Source of the DNA: Flectobacillus roseus | GTDB taxonomy: Bacteria; Bacteroidota; Bacteroidia; Cytophagales; Spirosomataceae | Assembly (NCBI RefSeq): GCF_030056665.1 | Contig: NZ_JASHIG010000054.1 | DNA length: 33,498 bases | Strand: one strand, 5' to 3' | Shown here: positions 16,037-24,769 of the stretch, in pieces | Position numbering within the stretch: position 1 is the stretch's first letter | Layout of the letters: each line of letters opens with the position of its first letter | Notes under the pieces: model-generated | What the model saw: the letters and a program-made list of their open reading frames with translations, nothing else | What the model was told of the DNA's origin: nothing | Databases searched by the model: none | Translations under genes and position numbers: made by a program

Positions 16037-16624
16037 TTAAAAGAAGAAGCCTCCTACTCGGATAACAATTGGGCTACCATAAGGAGACGCAAGACTATTA
16101 GATGAATAGCTAAAGTTATACAAGGCTGAGATCTGGAAACCACCATATCCTAACCCAACACCTGCCAAAAATTGAGGGTCATAATTGAGTTTATAGGTTC
16201 CTGCACTACCATAATACTGTTGAACCTCTCCTTGTGCAAATGCTTTGGATAAGATAGACTCTAGGAAACGAAGACGATATTGGGTGAAAAGTCTTGGGCC
16301 ATATAGGTTATAGGCCGTTGCGCCAGTGTATTTGGTGTATTGATAATCTACCGCCAGACCAACTGTCATTTCGTTTGTTAGTAAATAACCAGCCATCGGC
16401 GAAACAGAAATAAGCGTTGGGTTGCCGAACTGTAAGCCACCGATACCGCCCCCAAATTTCAATCTTTCGCGGAAGGATAAATCTCTTACGTCTGGTTCTT
16501 CGTTTTCCTCGGCGTCGAGGTCACCCGTTGCGCCATCTTGTTTAATTACAACAGGCTCTTGCGCCCAGCTTTTTGTTATGTTACCTGCGGTTAGTAAGCA
16601 GAGAATAAGAAGTATTTTTTTCAT
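16037..16624 (-). CDS. outer membrane beta-barrel-like protein
   Basis: A 195-residue protein. Residues 1-21 are a signal peptide (MKKILLILCLLTAGNITKSWAQ), followed by an acidic linker (DLDAEENEEPDVRD). The rest is a series of short amphipathic strands rich in Gly, Tyr and aromatic residues (FGGGIGGLQFGNP, MTVGLAVDYQYTKY, FLAGVGLGYGGFQISALYNFSY) and it ends in VGGFFF. The C-terminal phenylalanine and alternating strands fit a small 8-strand outer membrane barrel. No specific family is recognised. It forms an operon with the gene at 15796-16032, 4 bases downstream, and is divergent from uvrA. Confidence 0.75.
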   Translation of the reverse strand: MKKILLILCLLTAGNITKSWAQEPVVIKQDGATGDLDAEENEEPDVRDLSFRERLKFGGGIGGLQFGNPTLISVSPMAGYLLTNEMTVGLAVDYQYTKYTGATAYNLYGPRLFTQYRLRFLESILSKAFAQGEVQQYYGSAGTYKLNYDPQFLAGVGLGYGGFQISALYNFSYSSNSLASPYGSPIVIRVGGFFF

Positions 16625-16697
16625 GGTTTGAAAATTAATCTATTGTGTTTCAATAAGCTATAGATGTTTCATCTATCAACAAAAAGACGTTATCCTC

Positions 16698-16732
16698 AAA
16701 CAAATAGGCTTATTAGTACAACCTATTTGTTT
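16698..16732 (+). terminator. isolated plus-strand terminator hairpin
   Basis: A perfect 11-bp stem AAACAAATAGG (16698-16708) with CCTATTTGTTT (16722-16732), followed by further T. No plus-strand gene ends before it; the gene on its left runs the other way. It could end a short RNA from the outer-membrane gene's promoter region. Confidence 0.65.
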
Positions 16733-16880
16733 TTTTGTCTGAATAAACCATCATCCTTTATTCATAAAGACACATTTTACCCATCATTTCGTTGCAATCA
16801 CTTGTATCAAACCCTTAAATTAATGGAAAGTTTGCTACATTCTTGCGCACATACGAAACAATCTTGTCTAGTTTTTTGTC

Positions 16881-16888
16881 TAACTTTG
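16881..16888 (+). promoter_or_regulatory. -7 element for uvrA copy 1
   Basis: TAACTTTG is an exact TAnnTTTG match 126 bases before the ATG at 17014. The nearest TTG (16864-16866) is only 14 bases upstream of it, so the -33 part is poor. Confidence 0.4.
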
Positions 16889-17013
16889 AGAGGACAACTT
16901 CTTGATGACAACTCAAGGTTTGTCTATCCTTATTTTGCCTGTACTTGTTTTGGACAAAATTTGGCAATTACCCTTACCAATCATTTGCCAAAATTCAACT
17001 ATCCGACATTTTG

Positions 17014-19887
17014 ATGAATACTGCCGAAATCACGCTGAACCAACAATCTTCCATAGAAAACCTCGATCCCAAAAAGAATATCATCATAAAAGGAGCGAGA
17101 GTTAATAACCTCAAAAATATCGACGTAGCGATTCCTCGCAACCAGCTTGTAGTGATTACAGGCTTGTCTGGTTCGGGAAAATCTTCTTTGGCCTTCGATA
17201 CGCTTTTTGCCGAAGGGCAACGTATGTATGTCGAAAGCTTGAGTTCGTATGCTCGTCAGTTTTTGGGCAGAATGGAAAAGCCTGATGTGGACTATATCAA
17301 AGGGGTTTCGCCAGCGATTGCGATTGAGCAAAAAGTTTCAACTAAAAACCCTCGCTCGACGGTAGGAACTACTACCGAGATATATGACTATCTCAAATTA
17401 TTATTTGCTCGCACAGGTATTACCTATTCGCCTCTTTCGGGAAACGTCGTTAGAAAAGATACCGTTACCGATGTGGTCAACTGGTTGTTTGAACAAGAGT
17501 CTGGACAAAGAGTGTTGATTCTTGCACCATTATTTTTGAGAGAAGGACGTAGTTTACAAGCAGAAATGCAGGTATTGATGCAAAAAGGCTACACTCGTAT
17601 TGTGGTAGATGACGAGACTTTATTTTTGGAAGAATTACTAGAAAATCCTGCCCAAATTGAAGCGCTCCCTCCTATTGACTTAGTAAAAAATAATTTCAGA
17701 ATATTAATAGACCGATTGGTCATCAAAAAAGAAGAAGACGGTCAGCCCGAGGAAGAAACACAGTTTCGTGCTTCAGACTCGGTACAAACGGCATTTTTTG
17801 AAGGAAGTGGCACTTGCTACATTGAGCTTGTAGGACAAGAAACCCGTTTTTTCTCAGATAGATTTGAATCCGACGGCATCGTTTTTGAAGAACCTTCGCT
17901 CAATCTTTTTAGCTTTAATAACCCTTATGGCGCTTGTAAACGTTGTGAAGGTTTTGGAAAAGTATTAGGCTTAGACCACGACCTTATTTTCCCTGACCAT
18001 AACCTATCAGTTTATGAAGGGGCTATTGCTCCTTGGCGTACCGAAAAAATGGGCGAATGGCTTATTCCTTTGTTGCGTAATGGTATCAAATTCGACTTCC
18101 CTATTCATAGAGCCTACAAAGATTTGACAGAACAAGAAAAAGCATTATTGTGGACAGGAAACGAATATTTTTCTGGTCTCAATGCCTTTTTCCAAATGCT
18201 AGAAACCGAGACACATAAAATCCAGTTTAGGGTTTTACTTTCTCGTTATCGTGGTCGTACTACTTGCCCCGACTGCCAAGGTTCACGCTTGCGTAAAGAT
18301 GCGGGATATGTCAAAATCAATGGAAAGTCTATTATCGACTTGGTATTGATGCCTATCTCAGAAGTAACAGAGTTTTTTGAAAAACTCGAGCTTCCTGACT
18401 ACCAAATGGAATTGTCGAAACGTATTGTTCAAGAAATCCAAAATCGATTAGATTTCATGAGTCGTGTGGGTTTGGGATATTTGACACTCAATCGCCTTAC
18501 GTCGACTTTATCGGGTGGTGAATTTCAGCGTATCAAATTAGCGACTTCACTGGGAAGTGCCCTTGTAGGCTCAATGTACATTTTAGATGAACCTTCGATT
18601 GGCTTGCACCCACGCGACACACAACGTTTGGTATCTGTCTTAGAATCGCTAAGAGATTTGGGGAATACTGTGATTGTGGTAGAACACGAAGAAGAAGTCA
18701 TGCGTGTGGCCAACCAAATCATTGATATCGGTCCTGATGCGGGGAGTCATGGTGGGCAACTGGTATTTCAAGGAAATTACGAACAATTGAGCGAAGCACA
18801 AGTCACTCAACTACAAAGCCATACGATTAATTTCTTGACAGGAAAAGATAGTATTCCTGTGCCAAAGTTTCGCAGAAAAGCTACTGCTTTTATAGATATC
18901 AAAGGCGCCCGAGAAAATAACCTTAAAAACTTAGATGTCAAGTTTCCACTTGGGGTACTCACGGTGGTGACGGGTGTAAGTGGTTCAGGAAAATCGACGC
19001 TTATTCGTAAAGTGTTATTTCCTGCCTTAGGAAGACATTTAGGAACCTTTACCGAAGATACGGGCAAGTTTACAGAATTGAGTGGTAGCCTCAACCGAAT
19101 AGAAGCAGTTGAAATGATTGACCAAAATCCAATTGGTAAATCTTCCCGTTCAAACCCTGTTACCTATATCAAGGCTTATGACCAAATTCGTTTGTTGTAT
19201 TCAGAACAAGCTATTTCGAAAAACCGCGGATATAAACCAGCGCATTTTTCGTTCAACGTAGACGGCGGACGTTGTGAAACTTGCCAAGGTGAAGGTGAAG
19301 TAACGATCGAAATGCAGTTTATGGCAGACGTGCGCCTCAAATGCGAGTCATGTGGTGGAAAGCGTTTTAAACAAGAAATTTTAGACGTAAAATACCAAGA
19401 AAAGGATATTGCTGAAATCTTGGATATGACCGTTGATGAGGCCATAGATCTTTTCTCAAAAGAAGACCCAAAATTGGCAGATAAACTAATTCCATTACAA
19501 GAAGTAGGCTTGGGTTATATCAAACTGGGACAATCGTCAAGTTCACTGTCGGGTGGCGAAGCGCAGCGTGTCAAATTGGCAAGTTTCTTAGGAAAAGGAA
19601 ATTCGAGTAAAGGTAAAACACTCTTTATTTTTGATGAACCAACGACAGGTTTGCACTTTCACGACATTAAAAAACTCTTGAAAGCCATCAACGCACTCGT
19701 TGAACAAGGCGATTCGGTGATTATTATCGAGCACAACATGGAAGTCATCAAATCGGCAGACTATATCATTGACCTTGGTCCAGAAGGAGGCAATCAGGGA
19801 GGATACATCACCTTTACAGGCACACCCGAAGACATGGTGAAAGAAGGGAATAGCTTTACCGCTACATTTTTGAAAGAGAAATTATAA
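17014..19887 (+). CDS. uvrA: excinuclease ABC subunit A (UvrA), copy 1
   Basis: A 957-residue tandem ABC ATPase that finds DNA damage and loads UvrB in nucleotide excision repair. First Walker A GLSGSGKSS at residues 50-58, first signature LSGGEFQRIKL from 499 (Phe where most have Ala), then YILDEPSIGLHPRD. Second Walker A GVSGSGKST at 654-662, second signature LSGGEAQRVKL from 845, then FDEPTTGLH. Zinc cysteines C754, C757, C777 and C780 are complete, and CKRC (308, 311) and CPDC (418, 421) are present. The CxxC that forms the first half of the E. coli 253-280 zinc finger is missing before NLFSFNNPYGAC. The ATG at 17014 fits the family N-terminus better than 16945. It stands alone, with a terminator at 19904-19944. 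A paralogue lies at 26379. Confidence 0.96.
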   Translation: MNTAEITLNQQSSIENLDPKKNIIIKGARVNNLKNIDVAIPRNQLVVITGLSGSGKSSLAFDTLFAEGQRMYVESLSSYARQFLGRMEKPDVDYIKGVSPAIAIEQKVSTKNPRSTVGTTTEIYDYLKLLFARTGITYSPLSGNVVRKDTVTDVVNWLFEQESGQRVLILAPLFLREGRSLQAEMQVLMQKGYTRIVVDDETLFLEELLENPAQIEALPPIDLVKNNFRILIDRLVIKKEEDGQPEEETQFRASDSVQTAFFEGSGTCYIELVGQETRFFSDRFESDGIVFEEPSLNLFSFNNPYGACKRCEGFGKVLGLDHDLIFPDHNLSVYEGAIAPWRTEKMGEWLIPLLRNGIKFDFPIHRAYKDLTEQEKALLWTGNEYFSGLNAFFQMLETETHKIQFRVLLSRYRGRTTCPDCQGSRLRKDAGYVKINGKSIIDLVLMPISEVTEFFEKLELPDYQMELSKRIVQEIQNRLDFMSRVGLGYLTLNRLTSTLSGGEFQRIKLATSLGSALVGSMYILDEPSIGLHPRDTQRLVSVLESLRDLGNTVIVVEHEEEVMRVANQIIDIGPDAGSHGGQLVFQGNYEQLSEAQVTQLQSHTINFLTGKDSIPVPKFRRKATAFIDIKGARENNLKNLDVKFPLGVLTVVTGVSGSGKSTLIRKVLFPALGRHLGTFTEDTGKFTELSGSLNRIEAVEMIDQNPIGKSSRSNPVTYIKAYDQIRLLYSEQAISKNRGYKPAHFSFNVDGGRCETCQGEGEVTIEMQFMADVRLKCESCGGKRFKQEILDVKYQEKDIAEILDMTVDEAIDLFSKEDPKLADKLIPLQEVGLGYIKLGQSSSSLSGGEAQRVKLASFLGKGNSSKGKTLFIFDEPTTGLHFHDIKKLLKAINALVEQGDSVIIIEHNMEVIKSADYIIDLGPEGGNQGGYITFTGTPEDMVKEGNSFTATFLKEKL

Positions 19888-19903
19888 GCTAAAGCGTCTC
19901 ACT

Positions 19904-19944
19904 CAGATGTCAGCCAAGCATATCTATTGTGTAGCTGACATCTG
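19904..19944 (+). terminator. terminator of uvrA copy 1
   Basis: A perfect 11-bp stem CAGATGTCAGC (19904-19914) with GCTGACATCTG (19934-19944), 19-base loop, followed by AATTTTT. It starts 16 bases after the uvrA stop. Confidence 0.75.
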
Positions 19945-20094
19945 AATTTTTAAAGTCATAACAATTCACCTATTATAGCTCCAATCGCTACAATAATGCT
20001 GAAAAGTTGATACAAAGTTTTAAAAGGATTATATAAAGTCAGGAAGGATAAAAGGGGCTTGTTTTTTTATACCTTATGGCGGTAAGGCAAATGA

Positions 20095-20319
20095 CTAAGC
20101 TAAGTCAGATTGAGCAATAGGCTCAAGTTTCGACGCTTGTCTATTTGTGTAAAGAATTTCTTGATAAGAAAGAGTTTTCAACATTCCTATCTTAATTCTT
20201 TTACGCACAGCTTGCGTTTCAGACTTATAAGTATTTTGCCCTCTCAATAATTCCTCTGCGATATTCGCAACAAGCAGCTCTACGGATTCAGGCGTTAAAA
20301 TTACTGGCGAGTCTTTCAT
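20095..20319 (-). CDS. small soluble protein, unrecognised
   Basis: A 74-residue protein with no membrane segment: an N-terminal stretch ILTPESVELLVANIAEELLRGQ, then a basic helix (AVRKRIKIGMLKTLSYQEILY). The family is not recognised. It lies alone in a gap between uvrA and the MFS gene, opposite in strand to both. The nearby promoter match (TTTG at 20440-20443, TAACTTTG at 20407-20414, minus strand) supports expression. The basic helix could bind nucleic acid, but that is only a guess. Confidence 0.6.
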   Translation of the reverse strand: MKDSPVILTPESVELLVANIAEELLRGQNTYKSETQAVRKRIKIGMLKTLSYQEILYTNRQASKLEPIAQSDLA

Positions 20320-20406
20320 AACACTATTCTTTTGGTGGGTTGTGTGGTTAAAACAATCTTTTACACGAAATAGGAGAGAAATAATTGTTATTCAACTAGT
20401 TAACAA

Positions 20407-20443
20407 CAAAGTTACAAAATTCGTTGCTTGACCGTTAACCAAA
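20407..20443 (-). promoter_or_regulatory. promoter for the small gene at 20095-20319
   Basis: Minus strand: TTTG (20440-20443), 25-base spacer, TAACTTTG (20407-20414). The -7 element is exact; the spacer is slightly long. The leader is about 80 bases. Confidence 0.5.
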
Positions 20444-20555
20444 GATAGATTTTTTTAAAAGAGCTCCCAAAAATCATACCAAATCCTCACAGACTTTTTT
20501 CAATTTTGTACTGGCATAAATTGACCATGATTTGCTTCAATCTCAACCTAAAAAT

Positions 20556-21773
20556 ATGTTTTTCAAACCTTTATATATCTACAAAAATGCCTTTGGGGGA
20601 TTGCCCAAAACAGTATGGTTATTGTCGGCCATTATGTTTGTCAATCGTAGTGGGACGATGGTTTTGCCATTTTTAACTTTATATCTTACTCAAAAACTTC
20701 ATTTCTCAGTTGCTGATGCAGGGATTGTCATGGCGTTTTATGGCACAGGAGCGTTATTTGGCACTTTTTTAGGCGGGAAACTAACCGATAAAATAGGTTT
20801 TTATCCTATCCAATTTTACAGTTTATTACTTTCAGGAATTGCTTTATTGGTTCTAATGCAATTAACCTCCTTGTACAGCATTTGTGCAGGGGTATTTATT
20901 TTCACAACACTTGGCGATACCTTTCGCCCAGCCAATGGCGCTTCTATTGCCTATTATAGCACACCCGAAAATCGCACACGCTCGTACACACTCAATCGTT
21001 TGGCTATCAACTTAGGTTGGTCTATCGGTGGCGGGATGGGCGGTATTTTGGCAGAGATGGATTACAACTATCTGTTTTGGGGCGATGGCATAACCTGTAT
21101 CGTAGCTGCCATTTTACTGCGAGTGTTCGTTAAACCTCCAGTAATTGACGCTACCGCCTCAAAGTCTAGAGAAAATCATGTAAGTAATCTGCCCAATTCG
21201 GCTTACAAGGATAAGTTCTATTGGGTATTTCTGGTTTTGGTAGTCATGTATGCTATCCCATTTTTTCAACTATTTTCGCTAGAGCCTTTATATTTCAGAA
21301 CAGTCATAAAGCTTTCTGAATCTAGAATTGGTGCTTTTATGGTTTTCAATGGTTTGTTGATTGCTACCACCGAAATGATATTTGTTCACACTATCGAAAA
21401 ACGCTTACCTCGTCCTGTGTTGATAGCGATAGGTTTGTTGCTTACGGCTTGTTCTTTTTTTGTGCTCAATGTATCCACAGCGGTCATGTTTATATGGTTT
21501 TCGGTGGCTTTTAATACCATTGGCGAAATGTTTGCCATGCCATTCATGCAAACGTTGGTCGTGGATAGAGCCAACGAAAAAAATAGAGGCCAATATTTAG
21601 CGCTGTATTCAATGTGTTATTCAATTGCCCAAATCAGTGCTCCTACCATTGGTGCGCAGATTATCCAACGATGGAATTTTGCGGAACTTTGGTATGTCAT
21701 GGGAGGATTATGTTTGACTTCGATGCTTGGTTTTTTATTGCTACAAAAGCATTTTATTAAACATTCGGATTAA
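20556..21773 (+). CDS. MFS transporter
   Basis: A 405-residue major facilitator with about twelve membrane helices. Motif A appears between helices 2 and 3 as GGKLTDKIGFYP. A central basic loop (VKPPVIDATASKSRENH) separates the halves, and the half-two counterpart DRANEKNRGQYLALYSMCYSIAQ follows. The N-terminal LPKTVWLLSAIMFVNRSGTMVLPFLTLYL is typical of MdtH/YfcJ-like drug or metabolite exporters. The substrate cannot be told. The ATG at 20556 is preferred to a TTG codon at 20532. The hemolysin-like gene follows on the same strand after 96 bases containing an 11-bp inverted repeat (21788-21798 with 21826-21836). Confidence 0.9.
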   Translation: MFFKPLYIYKNAFGGLPKTVWLLSAIMFVNRSGTMVLPFLTLYLTQKLHFSVADAGIVMAFYGTGALFGTFLGGKLTDKIGFYPIQFYSLLLSGIALLVLMQLTSLYSICAGVFIFTTLGDTFRPANGASIAYYSTPENRTRSYTLNRLAINLGWSIGGGMGGILAEMDYNYLFWGDGITCIVAAILLRVFVKPPVIDATASKSRENHVSNLPNSAYKDKFYWVFLVLVVMYAIPFFQLFSLEPLYFRTVIKLSESRIGAFMVFNGLLIATTEMIFVHTIEKRLPRPVLIAIGLLLTACSFFVLNVSTAVMFIWFSVAFNTIGEMFAMPFMQTLVVDRANEKNRGQYLALYSMCYSIAQISAPTIGAQIIQRWNFAELWYVMGGLCLTSMLGFLLLQKHFIKHSD

Positions 21774-21869
21774 TGGTGTCTTTACGTGTGAGTATTTGTC
21801 ATACACAATCCCTAACTTAGCACCTCAAATACTCACTCTCAAATCATTCTGTTGATTGATTTTTATTAC

Positions 21870-23150
21870 ATGGAACTACTCATCATTTTTGTATTAATCC
21901 TTATCAATGGCATTTTTTCAATGTCAGAAATTGCACTTGTCTCTGCCCGAAAAGCAAGACTCGAGTCTGCGGCTAAAAAAGGAGATAGCAATGCCAAAAT
22001 TGCTTTGAGTATTGCCAATGAACCGAACCGTTTTTTATCTACAGTTCAAATCGGAATTACTCTAATTGGTATTTTGACAGGTATTTTTTCGGGAGAAAAA
22101 ATGACTACCGATATCAAAGAGTTTTATGGGCAGTTTGAGTTAATCGCTCCTTATCAGCATACTTTGGCAGTAACAACAGTGGTTTTGTTAATCACTTATC
22201 TATCGTTGGTATTTGGGGAACTTGTTCCAAAGCGTATTGGACTCACCAATCCTGAGTTTATTGCCAAAACGGTGGCTCGCCCCATGAATATGCTATCGAC
22301 GCTTACGGCTCCTTTTGTTTGGCTTTTGACTTTTTCATCAGATTTACTCATCAAAATTCTCAATATCAAACCCTCTACCGACAGTAAAGTAACCGAAGAG
22401 GAAATCAAAGCGATTGTGCAAGAAGGCACCGAAAGTGGCGAAGTTCATGAAATAGAACAAGATATTGTAGGGCGTGTGTTTAGTTTGGGCGATAGAAATG
22501 TATCATCGTTGATGACGCACCGCAACGATGTGGTATTTTTGAAAGCAAGTTATTCTTCCGACCGAATCAGAGAAGTGATTCATGAAGAGTTGCACTCGCT
22601 ATATCCTGTTTACGAAAAAGACAAAGATCATATTATTGGCGTAGTGCGTCTGAAGGACTTGTTTTTACCTTTGAGTCAAACCGATTTTGATTTGAGCTTA
22701 TATCTTTCGCCTCCACAATTTATTCTTGAAAATGCCTCGGCTTATCAAGCTTTACAGCGTTTTAAGGATAGTAAAATCCATTATGGGATTGTCATTGACG
22801 AATATGGTCAAACCCAAGGTATCGTAACGCTCAATGACTTGCTGGAAGCTTTGGTAGGAAACGTATCAGATTTTGACCATGATGGTTATCGTTTAGACAA
22901 GCGAGAAGACGACTCTTGGTTAATTGACGGACAGTATCCTTTGGTCGACTTTTTACAGTTTTTTGATTTACCGAATCATTTTCAAGAATACTCTTTCAAT
23001 ACAGTAGCGGGACTAATCTTGAATGAATTGACGGATTTGCCACAACAAGGAGATACCATTATTTGGCAAAATATGAGTTTCGAAATTATTGATATGGACG
23101 GCGCTAAAGTCGATAAGCTTTTAATTAAAATCTTAAATGCAGAGGGATGA
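21870..23150 (+). CDS. CNNM/CBS-domain transporter-associated protein (hemolysin C / CorC-like)
   Basis: A 426-residue protein. Residues 1 to about 190 are a CNNM (DUF21) membrane domain: ELLIIFVLILINGIFSMSEIALVSARKARLES, FLSTVQIGITLIGILTG, TYLSLVFGELVPKRIGL. Two CBS domains span about 200-330 (GDRNVSSLMTHRNDVVFL, GIVIDEYGQTQGIVTLNDLLEALVG). The last 80 residues are the CorC/HlyC domain (DSWLIDGQYPLVDFLQFF, FNTVAGLILNEL). The family is linked to magnesium or other cation export and tolerance; older names call it hemolysin. The ATG at 21870 is used because it begins the first membrane helix. Transcription ends at 23250-23290. Confidence 0.93.
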   Translation: MELLIIFVLILINGIFSMSEIALVSARKARLESAAKKGDSNAKIALSIANEPNRFLSTVQIGITLIGILTGIFSGEKMTTDIKEFYGQFELIAPYQHTLAVTTVVLLITYLSLVFGELVPKRIGLTNPEFIAKTVARPMNMLSTLTAPFVWLLTFSSDLLIKILNIKPSTDSKVTEEEIKAIVQEGTESGEVHEIEQDIVGRVFSLGDRNVSSLMTHRNDVVFLKASYSSDRIREVIHEELHSLYPVYEKDKDHIIGVVRLKDLFLPLSQTDFDLSLYLSPPQFILENASAYQALQRFKDSKIHYGIVIDEYGQTQGIVTLNDLLEALVGNVSDFDHDGYRLDKREDDSWLIDGQYPLVDFLQFFDLPNHFQEYSFNTVAGLILNELTDLPQQGDTIIWQNMSFEIIDMDGAKVDKLLIKILNAEG

Positions 23151-23222
23151 TTTGGATTTGAAAATTTGGAGATTTGGAGATTTGAAGATTTGAAAAATTA
23201 AAGATTGGAGAGATTTGAAAAT
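23151..23222. repeat. degenerate GATTTGGA/GATTTGAA simple repeat
   Basis: About seven imperfect copies of the octamer GATTTGGA or GATTTGAA directly after the CNNM gene stop. The phrase TGAAAATTTGGAGATTT within it also occurs at 12588-12604, next to another terminator. Likely slippage-derived non-coding filler. Confidence 0.7.
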
Positions 23223-23249
23223 GCTATCATTTTTTAGGGAAAGTTCATC

Positions 23250-23290
23250 AAAAAAAGCGGTCGGAAATTATTTTTCCGACCGCTTTTTTT
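23250..23290. terminator. bidirectional Rho-independent terminator
   Basis: Perfect 18-bp arms (23250-23267 with 23273-23290: A-run, GCGGTCGGAAA and complement), loop TTATT, T-run on both strands. It lies between convergent genes at 21870-23150 and 23408-23959. Confidence 0.9.
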
Positions 23291-23321
23291 GATACTAGAA
23301 TGTTGGTTTTGACTCGGCTAA

Positions 23322-23397
23322 AGACGCAAACATTGCATCTCTACTAAATACAGATTTTAACATAATCACTCATGCACTCAATCACCAATCACTCAAT
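23322..23397 (-). repeat. composite GAGTGA-head + GTAGAGACG hairpin, copy 2
   Basis: On the minus strand the head ATTGAGTGATTGGTG-ATTGAGTGCATGAGTGAT is followed by GTAG-AGATGCAA-TGT-TTGCGTCT. The stem has one G-U pair. The first 43 bases match copy 1 at 12436 except at about two positions. It lies just past the 3' end of the YcxB-like gene. Confidence 0.8.
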
Positions 23398-23407
23398 TAG
23401 GGATTAT

Positions 23408-23959
23408 CTAAGAAATAAAACCTTTATCTCTTAAGATTTTATCCATCAATTTCTTATCGTTATCGTTTGAGAAAATGCTGAATGGCAAATAGATAAACTG
23501 ATATTGACCCAAATCCAACACATAAGCTTCTTTTTCTTTTCTAGCAGTTTTGATCATATCCCATTTGATAACACCACCTTGCTCGTCTGTAATTTTCATC
23601 AAAATTTGACGACTATCAATTTCGTAGCGATATTTTTCAAAAAGTTGTTTGTATTGATCCAACTGCGTTACACCCGTAAATTGAATTGCCCAGAAAGCAA
23701 CATAACCAATCGCCCCAATAAGAGTCAATACATAAATCCAGTAATTGTGATAAATACCTGTAATATTGAGCACCGCATTCACAGCGATAAGTCCAAGTGG
23801 TACAAAGCCCCAATACCATTGATTTTTGACCATTTGGCTCATATTGAGAGTAATAAACTTGTTTTTATCAAGCGCATACTTTTTTGTTTTGATAGCCAGT
23901 GGATTTACTGGCATTTGCACCATTCGTCTTTGCTGACCCTGTGCATATCCTTTTGCCAT
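23408..23959 (-). CDS. YcxB-like membrane protein
   Basis: A 183-residue protein. Residues 1-45 are cytoplasmic, two membrane helices follow (about 50-68 and 73-95), and the C-terminal 75 residues form a soluble domain: YEIDSRQILMKITDEQGGVIKWDMIKTARKEKEAYVLDLGQYQFIYLPFSIF. The W-x-x-I-x-x-x-x-E-x-Y-x-L-x-L and I-x-L-P pattern matches the YcxB-like C-terminal domain. The function of this family is unknown. The -7 element at 24014-24021 gives a leader of about 48 bases. It appears to be a single-gene unit. Confidence 0.75.
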   Translation of the reverse strand: MAKGYAQGQQRRMVQMPVNPLAIKTKKYALDKNKFITLNMSQMVKNQWYWGFVPLGLIAVNAVLNITGIYHNYWIYVLTLIGAIGYVAFWAIQFTGVTQLDQYKQLFEKYRYEIDSRQILMKITDEQGGVIKWDMIKTARKEKEAYVLDLGQYQFIYLPFSIFSNDNDKKLMDKILRDKGFIS

Positions 23960-24013
23960 GTCGTTGTTCTTTATGCTTTATTGTAAATTATGCTATTGTT
24001 CGCAAACAGACTG

Positions 24014-24021
24014 CAAATGTA
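24014..24021 (-). promoter_or_regulatory. -7 element for the YcxB-like gene
   Basis: Minus strand TACATTTG, exact TAnnTTTG match, 55 bases before the ATG at 23959. The T-run of the terminator at 24031-24061 lies just upstream, so the -33 region overlaps that hairpin. Confidence 0.5.
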
Positions 24022-24030
24022 CAAAAAATA

Positions 24031-24061
24031 AGCGTAGCTAAGTATTTTCACTTGCTACGCT
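24031..24061 (-). terminator. terminator of the DUF4783 gene
   Basis: AGCGTAGC (24031-24038) with GCTACGCT (24054-24061), plus inner AAGT/ACTT with one bulged base. On the minus strand it is followed by TATTTTTTG. It is 90 bases past the stop at 24151. Confidence 0.75.
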
Positions 24062-24150
24062 GTCAATATTTCTTAACAAATCTACATTATGAGAGGATTC
24101 ACTCTAAATTATTTGTGCTAACCTCTACATCTCCAACACCTTCCAAAAGA

Positions 24151-24555
24151 TTACTTTTCTTTTCTAAACTGAATACTTTCGACCAAAAACCTATCCTGAT
24201 TTCTTTTGAGCAGGATATACACCGCATAATTCCCTCGATTGGTCTTGTACAGACCTCTGTAATACTGAGACAAAGAATTGGCACCTTGATGAACTAACTG
24301 AAAGTCTTGTGGTGGCCAACGTTTAAAGAATGACTTTAGAATGATTTCGGCGTGCGTTTGTGAAATCTCACTAAAATCAATTTGTTCAGCATCAATTAAT
24401 AAATCCACATTCTCGTCAAACATCGAAGCTAGCTCACTTGCCTGACCTTGTTTGAGTGACGTAAGTAATTTTCCAACCGCAAAACTTTGTGGGTCAGCAC
24501 CGCCCCACGAAGTCCAAAATATTAAAGTAAGAATAAATGAAAGTAGTATTTTCAT
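24151..24555 (-). CDS. DUF4783 family exported protein
   Basis: A 134-residue protein with a signal peptide (MKILLSFILTLIFWTSWGGAD). The mature part fits DUF4783, a small NTF2-like fold seen in Bacteroidota: AVGKLLTSLKQGQASELASMFDENVDLLI, then QTHAEIILKSFFKRWPPQDFQLVHQGA and YRGLYKTNRGNYAVYILLKR. Function unknown, probably periplasmic. The ATG at 24555 starts the signal peptide; an in-frame TTG at 24567 is less likely. It is divergent from the phosphoribosyltransferase at 24770. Confidence 0.82.
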   Translation of the reverse strand: MKILLSFILTLIFWTSWGGADPQSFAVGKLLTSLKQGQASELASMFDENVDLLIDAEQIDFSEISQTHAEIILKSFFKRWPPQDFQLVHQGANSLSQYYRGLYKTNRGNYAVYILLKRNQDRFLVESIQFRKEK

Positions 24556-24769
24556 GTTGTGTGTCAATATAACTGGATGAAGTTATATGACAGTGATTCT
24601 GCACAAATTGTGCCAGCCCTCCTGAAAGCATTTTTTTTTGAATATTATTTATCCAATTATCTAAAAATTTATCTTTCAAGTCTTAATATTGCGACTTGCA
24701 ATTAGAATCGTCTCTATAATTGCTTAGAAAGAGCTATAGAGGTCAATAAAGTTTTAATATCTTCGTATC

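Larger units (their letters stand above)
16625..17013. other. 389-base divergent region upstream of uvrA
   Basis: No convincing gene. It carries a plus-strand terminator-like hairpin (16698-16732) and a -7 element (16881-16888). An open frame at 16664-17014 overlaps it but is Cys/His/Phe-rich and not protein-like. Confidence 0.6.

Noticed and set aside
16664..17014. 116-codon open frame upstream of uvrA
   Set aside because: Crosses a terminator hairpin and the uvrA promoter element and has Cys/His/Phe-rich random-like composition.
21788..21836. 11-bp inverted repeat between the MFS and CNNM genes as a terminator
   Set aside because: 27-base loop and no T-run; termination not supported. It contains a TAACTTAG -7-like element, so may be only chance.
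23151..23222. Possible CRISPR-like or tandem-repeat array (GATTTGGA units)
   Set aside because: Units are short, contiguous and degenerate with no spacers; it is a simple repeat.
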